Source: Nitrosomonas sp. (GTDB lineage: Bacteria; Pseudomonadota; Gammaproteobacteria; Burkholderiales; Nitrosomonadaceae). From it: 64,000 nucleotides of DNA. The notes below the pieces were generated by a model, which saw nothing but the letters and a program-made list of their open reading frames with translations, had not been told where the DNA came from and made no database searches. Where the stretch lies: the NCBI GenBank assembly GCA_031316255.1, contig JALDQW010000001.1:1488001-1552000 (forward strand), read 5' to 3'. This document shows, one piece after another, positions 58,932-64,000 of the stretch (position 1 is the stretch's first letter; each line of letters opens with the position of its first letter). The position numbers were made by a program, and so were the translations under genes.

Positions 58932-60259
58932 GTTTTCCACGGTATGAAAGGTATAAGGATTCTGGTATTGAATGGCTAGGAGAAATACCAGAACATTGGG
59001 AGATAAAAAAACTTAAATATTTGGGTGAAGCATTAATTGGATTGACATACGATCCATCGGATGTTGTAGGCGAGGATGGTACATTGGTACTCCGATCATC
59101 AAATGTTCAAAATGGAAAAATTGTTTTTGAAGATAATGTTTATGTACGAAAAATCATTCCTGAAAAATTAATCACAAAGACTGGCGATATATTGATTTGC
59201 TCACGGAATGGAAGCCGTGCATTGATCGGAAAAAATGCTGAAATTGGAACGGAATCCACTGGGCTAACCTTTGGTGCATTCATGACCATTTTTAGAAGTA
59301 AATATAACAACTATCTATCTTATATTTTCAACTCTAGTCTATTCAAATTTCAATCTGGTTCTTTTTTAACATCTACTGTCAATCAGCTCACCACAAGTAA
59401 TCTTTACACTTTCGAGGTGCCGTTTCCCCCGATTGCAGAACATAAACATATCGCCAACTTCCTAGACCGAGAAACCACCATAATTAATGAACTGATTGTC
59501 GAACAGCAACGGCTCATTGAACTGCTAAAAGAAAAACGGCAGGCGGTTATTTCTCATGCGGTTACCAAAGGACTGAATCCTGATGTGCCGATGAAGGATT
59601 CTGGTATTGAATGGCTGGGTGATGTGCCGGAGCATTGGGAAGTCAAAAAACTTGGTTTTATTTGTAAAAAAATAGGAAGCGGCAAAACACCATTAGGAGG
59701 CTCAACAACCTATATTGATAGTGGAGTTTTATTTATTCGAAGCCAAAATGTATATGATGAAGGCTTAATAATAGATGATGTGGTTTACATTGCCGAACAA
59801 ACCGATTCAGAAATGTCATTTTCACGTGTATTTCCAGGAGACATACTTCTAAATATCACGGGTGCATCTTTGGGAAGAACTTGCCTGGTTCCGGATAATT
59901 TTGTGCCAGCAAATGTAAATCAACATGTTTGTATTATTCGCCTTGCTGAAATCAACTTTAGAAGTTATATAGCAATGGTTATGAAATCTAATTTTATAAA
60001 GGTTCAAATCGATGCTATTCAAAATGGTGCCGCTCGTGAAGGATTAAATTTCGAACAAATATCCAGATTGTCATTTGGACTACCTTCCATAGACGAACAA
60101 GCTCAAATTGTTTCATTTCTAGAATGCGAAACTATCAAAATTGATGAGTTAACAACCGAAGCCGAAAAAGCTATTGAACTACTCAAAGAACGCCGTACAG
60201 CCTTAATTTCAGCCGCTGTCACCGGCAAGATCGATGTGCGCGGTCTGGTAGAGCGTTAG
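58928..60259 (+). CDS. hsdS: Type I restriction-modification specificity subunit
   Basis: A 443-residue DNA-recognition subunit with two target-recognition domains (about residues 20-155 and 235-375), each followed by a long helical spacer ([20 protein letters not shown] and [20 protein letters not shown]). The two halves begin with the same segment KDSGIEWLG at residues 10 and 223. The target domains are distinctly AT-rich relative to hsdM and hsdR, as is common for exchangeable recognition domains. The recognition sequence cannot be read from the protein. Confidence 0.95.
   Translation: MSFPRYERYKDSGIEWLGEIPEHWEIKKLKYLGEALIGLTYDPSDVVGEDGTLVLRSSNVQNGKIVFEDNVYVRKIIPEKLITKTGDILICSRNGSRALIGKNAEIGTESTGLTFGAFMTIFRSKYNNYLSYIFNSSLFKFQSGSFLTSTVNQLTTSNLYTFEVPFPPIAEHKHIANFLDRETTIINELIVEQQRLIELLKEKRQAVISHAVTKGLNPDVPMKDSGIEWLGDVPEHWEVKKLGFICKKIGSGKTPLGGSTTYIDSGVLFIRSQNVYDEGLIIDDVVYIAEQTDSEMSFSRVFPGDILLNITGASLGRTCLVPDNFVPANVNQHVCIIRLAEINFRSYIAMVMKSNFIKVQIDAIQNGAAREGLNFEQISRLSFGLPSIDEQAQIVSFLECETIKIDELTTEAEKAIELLKERRTALISAAVTGKIDVRGLVER
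58955..58977 (+). repeat. Direct repeat, copy 1, inside hsdS
   Basis: A 23-base stretch beginning AAGGATTCTGG recurs exactly at 59594-59616. The copies start the two recognition halves and are 639 bases (213 codons) apart, so recombination would delete one half in frame. Confidence 0.9.
59594..59616 (+). repeat. Direct repeat, copy 2, inside hsdS
   Basis: Exact copy of 58955-58977 at the start of the second recognition half of hsdS. Confidence 0.9.
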
Positions 60260-60267
60260 TATCGCTT

Positions 60268-60287
60268 GCTTAATCGCACGATTAAGC
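60268..60287. promoter_or_regulatory. Palindromic operator candidate before the antitoxin gene
   Basis: GCTTAATCG and CGATTAAGC are perfect 9-base arms around CA, 45 bases before the antitoxin start. GATTAATCG and TTAATTGAT follow immediately and share the half-site. Antitoxins of this class usually repress their own operon through such repeats. Confidence 0.55.
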
Positions 60288-60331
60288 ATATGATTAATCG
60301 TATTGTTAATTGATTGTCAGGAGTTTATGCA

Positions 60332-60595
60332 ATGTCCCATATCAGCGCCAACGATTTGAAAACCAGAGGGGTCGCCGCCATTGAAGCGGCGCTGGGTGAT
60401 TCGCCGGAAGCGATTGTTTCGGTGCGCGGCAAGGACCGGTTTGTGGTCATGGATATCGCGCATTACCATTACCTGCGCGAGTGCGAGCTGGATGCCGCCA
60501 TTGCGCAAACGAAGGCGGATCTGGCGGCAGGCCGGTTTACCACCGAGACTGCCGAGGAACATGCGGCCTGGCTTGACCAAGCATGTTCGAGTTAG
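60332..60595 (+). CDS. Type II antitoxin, Phd/YefM-like
   Basis: An 87-residue protein. The N-terminal part (SANDLKTRGVAAIEAAL, then EAIVSVRGKDRFVVMD) has the pattern of a Phd/YefM DNA-binding domain that specifies the operator. The C-terminal part (DAAIAQTKADLAAGRF and beyond) is helical and would wrap the toxin. AGGAG at 60319-60323 supports ATG 60332. It overlaps the toxin gene by 13 bases. It lies between hsdS and hsdR. Confidence 0.82.
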   Translation: MSHISANDLKTRGVAAIEAALGDSPEAIVSVRGKDRFVVMDIAHYHYLRECELDAAIAQTKADLAAGRFTTETAEEHAAWLDQACSS

Positions 60596-60855
60596 TGTTC
60601 ACTGAACAGTACAAGCGCAAGGAAGTCAGGTTCTTGAAACGACATCCTGAACTCAAACAGACTTACGCCAAAACGCTGCAACTGCTGGAAGCCAACCCAA
60701 ATCATCCCTCTCTGCGTTTGCATCCCTTGCAGGGCAAGCATCAGGGTTTGCATTCGGTTTCCATCAATCTGTCTTGCCGCATTACCCTGGAGTTACTGAT
60801 TCAGGATAAGCGGATTATTCCGGTGAATGTGGGCGATCATGACGCGGTGTATTGA
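60583..60855 (+). CDS. RelE/ParE-superfamily toxin
   Basis: A 90-residue basic protein, most like YafQ/RelE mRNA interferases. The pattern FTEQYKRKEVRFLKRHPEL, then LRLHPLQGKHQGLHSVSI, SCRITLELL and NVGDHDAVY matches the family core strands and the terminal GDHDxVY. The translation start lies inside the antitoxin gene, which ties its synthesis to the antitoxin. Whether it cleaves mRNA or inhibits gyrase cannot be told. Confidence 0.85.
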   Translation: MFELVFTEQYKRKEVRFLKRHPELKQTYAKTLQLLEANPNHPSLRLHPLQGKHQGLHSVSINLSCRITLELLIQDKRIIPVNVGDHDAVY

Positions 60856-60873
60856 GCCGCGGGTATTCCGGCC

Positions 60874-63800
60874 ATGAGCGATCTGCATAAAGAAATCCAA
60901 TTTGAAACTGAAATTTGCGACTGTCTCGCAGATCGCGGCTGGCTTTATGGGCAAGGCGATACGCAAGCCTATGACCGGGCAAGCGCCTTATTTCCGGCAG
61001 ATGTATTCGATTGGGTAAAAACCACGCAACCCAAAGCCTGGGAAATGCTGGAGAAGAATCACGGCGCACAGGCCACAAACATATTACTGCAGCGACTGCG
61101 TGATTCACTCAATCAGCGGGGTACATTGGATGTGTTGCGTCATGGCATCGAAATGATCGGTTTACGGCAACCGCTCACATTGGCGCAGTTCAAACCGGCC
61201 TTGGCGATGAACCCCGATATTCTGGTCCGCTACGCTACAAATCGGTTGCGGGTGGTGCGTCAATTGCGTTATTCGCTGCATAACGAGAATGCCATCGATC
61301 TGGTGTTGTTTTTAAATGGGCTACCGGTTGCAACGGTGGAACTCAAAAGCGATTTTACCCAATCGGTGGATGACGCTGTCGATCAATACCGTTTTGACCG
61401 CCTGTCCCGCCCCAAAGCCCAAAGCACCCCCGAACCACTGCTGTCTTTTCCGAATGGCGCCCTGGTGCATTTTGCGGTCAGCAATAGCGAAGTCCGCATG
61501 ACCACCAAGCTGGAAGGCCCACACACAACTTTTCTGCCATTCAATCGGGGCGATCAGGGTGCGGCTGGTAATCCACCCAATGAACGGGGCGGCCACCGTA
61601 CGGCCTACTTGTGGGAAGACATCTGGGCACGGGATAGCTGGCTGGAAATTCTGGGGCGTTATCTGGTGACCCGCAAGGATGACAAAAAACAGATCAAAAG
61701 CATCATCTTTCCACGCTATCACCAACTGGATGCCACCCGAAAACTGTTGGCGGCAGTATTGACCGAAGGCCCCGGCGGGAAATACCTGATACAACATTCA
61801 GCCGGTTCCGGAAAAACCAATTCGATTGCCTGGACGGCGCATTTTCTGGCGGACTTGCATGACGAGCAACACCGGAAACTGTTTGATACCGTGTTGGTGG
61901 TATCGGATCGCAATGTGTTGGACAGTCAACTGCAGGAAGCCATTTTTGATTTTGAACGTACCGCCGGGGTCGTCGCCACCATTAAAGGCGAAGGCGTCAG
62001 CAAAAGCGGTGAACTGGCAACGGCATTGTCGAGTGGCAAGAAAATTGTGGTATGCACCATCCAGACCTTTCCCTTTGCATTAAAGGCCGTGCAGGAACTG
62101 GCAGCCACACAAGGCAAACGTTTTGCAGTGATTGCCGATGAAGCCCATTCTTCTCAAACGGGAGAAGCAGCCGCCAAGCTCAAAGCGGTTTTATCGGCCC
62201 AGGAACTCGATGAGCTGAACGATGGCGGTGAAGTCAGCACCGAAGATTTGCTGGCTGCACAAATGGCGGCACGTACAGTGGACAGCGGTATCAGTTATGT
62301 AGCCTTTACCGCCACTCCCAAGGCCAAGACGCTGGAACTGTTTGGTAGCCGCCCCAATCCCGATTTACCTGCCAGTGATAATAATGTGCCAGCACCGTTT
62401 CATGTCTATTCCATGCGTCAGGCGATCGAAGAAGGCTTCATTCTCGACGTATTGCAGAACTACACGCCGTATAAGCTGGCGTTTAAACTCGCCCATAATG
62501 GTCAAGAATTCGATGAAAAGGAAGTGGAACGCAGCGAAGCACTCAAAGGCATTATGCGATGGGTTAAACTGCATCCATACAACATCAGTCAGAAAGTTCA
62601 GGTAGTTGTAGAACATTTCCGGGACAGTGTGGCACCACTATTGGATGGTCGAGGTAAAGCCATGGTGGTCGTTTCCAGCCGTCTTGAAGCGGTACGCTGG
62701 CAAATTGCCATCGGCAGCTATATCAAGTCTCAAGGCTACAGTATCAAGACACTGGTCGCTTTTTCGGGAGAAGTCAACGATTCACAATCTGGCCCTGATC
62801 CTTTCACAGAAACCAGTCATCACCTGAACCCCGAGTTAAGAAAACGGGACATCCGGGAAGCCTTTGCCACGGATGAATATCAAATTTTGCTGGTCGCCAA
62901 TAAATTTCAAACCGGATTTGATCAACCTCTTCTCTGCGGCATGTATGTCGACAAGCGTCTGGCGGGTATTGCAGCGGTTCAAACACTTTCCCGGTTAAAC
63001 CGTGCGCACCCCGGTAAAGATACCACGTATGTGGTGGATTTTGTCAACGACCCGGAAGAGATACTGGGGGCATTCAGAACCTACTACGATACTGCAGAAC
63101 TCTCGAACGTAACCGACCCCCATCTGGTGTACGATCTTCGCATGAAGCTGGATGCCGCCGGTTATTACGATGACTTCGAGGTGAACCGTGTAGTAGAAGT
63201 CGAGTTTAATGCGAAATCCAGACAAAGCGATCTGGCAGCCGCTTTGGAGCCCGTGGTGTCCCGTCTTTTGCATCATTACAAGGCTGCTCAGGAAAAACTC
63301 AAAACCGCCAGGGCAAAAGATGATGTTAAGGCGATTGAAGCAGCGCAAAATGAATTGAATGCACTGGTTTTATTCAAGCATGACATGACAGCATACCAGC
63401 GCATGTATGCATTTTTGTCGCAGATATTTGACTATGGCAACACCGCTATTGAAAAACGTTTCATATTCTACAAACGGCTGTTGCCGTTGCTGGAATTTGG
63501 CCGGGAACGGGAGGGTATTGATTTGTCAAAGGTGATACTGACTCATCATACGCTGAAGCATCAAGGCAAAAGAGCGCTGTCATTAATTGACGGCGAGTAT
63601 CCCAAACTGAAACCGCTCACCGAATCGGGCAGCGGCTCCATTCAGGAAAAGGAAAAAGCCTGTCTCTACGAGATCATTGCCAGAGTGAATGACCTGTTTG
63701 ATGGCGATATCACCGAGAATGACCGGTTGATCTATGTGAATAACGTTATCAAGGGAAAACTGCTGGAATCCGACATTCTCGTTCAGCAGGCGGCAAATAA

Positions 63801-63999
63801 TTCGAAAGAACAGTTTTCAAGCTCACCTGATCTTAACGATGAACTCCTAAACGCCATTATGGACGCCCTGGCGGCGCACAGCACCATGAGCAAGCAGGCA
63901 TTGGGTTCGGAGCGAGTACGGAATGGACTGAAGGAAACACTGCTCGGGCTGGGACAGCTTTATGAAATGCTGCGGGAGCGTTACCGGCAGCGGGTATAG
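60874..63999 (+). CDS. hsdR: Type I restriction-modification endonuclease/translocase subunit
   Basis: The 1041-residue subunit translocates and cuts unmodified DNA. The N-terminal PD-(D/E)xK nuclease shows Asp142 (AIDLVLFLNG) and Glu156-Lys158 (VATVELKSDF). The motor begins with Walker A SAGSGKTNS (Gly311-Thr315) and DEAH at 422-425 (IADEAHSSQTG). Helicase motif III-like VAFTATPKAKTLELFG and VANKFQTGFDQPLLCGMYVDKRL follow, with a helical C-terminal assembly region from about 780. The gene is complete; its TAG is the last codon before the window edge. It follows the toxin by 18 bases. Confidence 0.96.
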   Translation: MSDLHKEIQFETEICDCLADRGWLYGQGDTQAYDRASALFPADVFDWVKTTQPKAWEMLEKNHGAQATNILLQRLRDSLNQRGTLDVLRHGIEMIGLRQPLTLAQFKPALAMNPDILVRYATNRLRVVRQLRYSLHNENAIDLVLFLNGLPVATVELKSDFTQSVDDAVDQYRFDRLSRPKAQSTPEPLLSFPNGALVHFAVSNSEVRMTTKLEGPHTTFLPFNRGDQGAAGNPPNERGGHRTAYLWEDIWARDSWLEILGRYLVTRKDDKKQIKSIIFPRYHQLDATRKLLAAVLTEGPGGKYLIQHSAGSGKTNSIAWTAHFLADLHDEQHRKLFDTVLVVSDRNVLDSQLQEAIFDFERTAGVVATIKGEGVSKSGELATALSSGKKIVVCTIQTFPFALKAVQELAATQGKRFAVIADEAHSSQTGEAAAKLKAVLSAQELDELNDGGEVSTEDLLAAQMAARTVDSGISYVAFTATPKAKTLELFGSRPNPDLPASDNNVPAPFHVYSMRQAIEEGFILDVLQNYTPYKLAFKLAHNGQEFDEKEVERSEALKGIMRWVKLHPYNISQKVQVVVEHFRDSVAPLLDGRGKAMVVVSSRLEAVRWQIAIGSYIKSQGYSIKTLVAFSGEVNDSQSGPDPFTETSHHLNPELRKRDIREAFATDEYQILLVANKFQTGFDQPLLCGMYVDKRLAGIAAVQTLSRLNRAHPGKDTTYVVDFVNDPEEILGAFRTYYDTAELSNVTDPHLVYDLRMKLDAAGYYDDFEVNRVVEVEFNAKSRQSDLAAALEPVVSRLLHHYKAAQEKLKTARAKDDVKAIEAAQNELNALVLFKHDMTAYQRMYAFLSQIFDYGNTAIEKRFIFYKRLLPLLEFGREREGIDLSKVILTHHTLKHQGKRALSLIDGEYPKLKPLTESGSGSIQEKEKACLYEIIARVNDLFDGDITENDRLIYVNNVIKGKLLESDILVQQAANNSKEQFSSSPDLNDELLNAIMDALAAHSTMSKQALGSERVRNGLKETLLGLGQLYEMLRERYRQRV

Positions 64000-64000
64000 T

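Noticed and set aside
63997..63999. Possible truncation of hsdR by the window edge
   Set aside because: A TAG stop is present at 63997-63999 and the length of 1041 residues is normal, so the gene is complete.

Overview
The window reads as chromosomal DNA of an ammonia-oxidising betaproteobacterium, most likely Nitrosomonas or a close relative in the Nitrosomonadaceae. The evidence is a complete hydroxylamine oxidation cluster (octaheme hao, haoB, tetraheme cytochrome c554 cycA, NapC-type cytochrome cM552 cycB), an Rh50-type ammonia channel, and a housekeeping gene order familiar from betaproteobacteria (carAB-greA-yhbY-rlmE-ftsH-folP-glmM-pst, then tpiA-secG-tRNA-Leu-nuoA to nuoN). The species call is inference; no rRNA lies in the window.

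Layout. 1-2.0 kb: plsY (cut by the left edge), folB and a zinc alcohol dehydrogenase. 2.7-4.5 kb: an SLC13-type permease with RCK domains. 4.5-5.5 kb: a sparse stretch holding a 59-residue, very acidic protein and several RNA hairpins ahead of the Rh50 gene (5.5-6.9 kb). 6.9-18.3 kb: a Mut7-C protein, carA, carB, greA, yhbY, rlmE, ftsH, folP and glmM. 18.3-28.0 kb: the phosphate uptake locus, with a clear Pho box and pstS, then a His-rich membrane-anchored protein plus hao-haoB-cycA-cycB, and only then pstC-pstA-pstB. The hydroxylamine module therefore separates pstS and its Pho box from the pst transporter genes. 28.2-44.3 kb: tpiA, secG, tRNA-Leu(GAG) and a full 14-gene complex I operon. 44.4-49.5 kb: htpG behind a near-consensus sigma-32 promoter, a DNA alkyltransferase, xerD and lysS. 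49.9-53.2 kb: an uncharacterised three-gene unit for exported proteins behind a consensus CRP-type site. 53.3-57.0 kb: lnt, an LpxK-like protein fused to Trm112 that lacks the usual catalytic residues, an orphan sigma-54 promoter and arfB. 57.2-64.0 kb: a complete type I restriction-modification locus (hsdM, hsdS, hsdR) with a toxin-antitoxin pair between hsdS and hsdR.

How the genes fit together. Ammonia enters through Rh50. HAO oxidises hydroxylamine in the periplasm and passes electrons through c554 and cM552 to the quinone pool. In such chemolithotrophs complex I is generally thought to run in reverse to supply NADH. Pst supplies phosphate, and carAB, folB, folP, glmM, plsY and lnt serve nucleotide, folate and envelope synthesis.

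The observations most worth a second look are the hao module inside the pst operon with its His-rich companion, the CRP-controlled exported gene trio with a gamma-carbonic-anhydrase-like protein that lost two metal ligands, the degenerate LpxK-Trm112 fusion, and the orphan sigma-54 promoter at 56434. All calls come from reading the sequence by eye; no database search was run.
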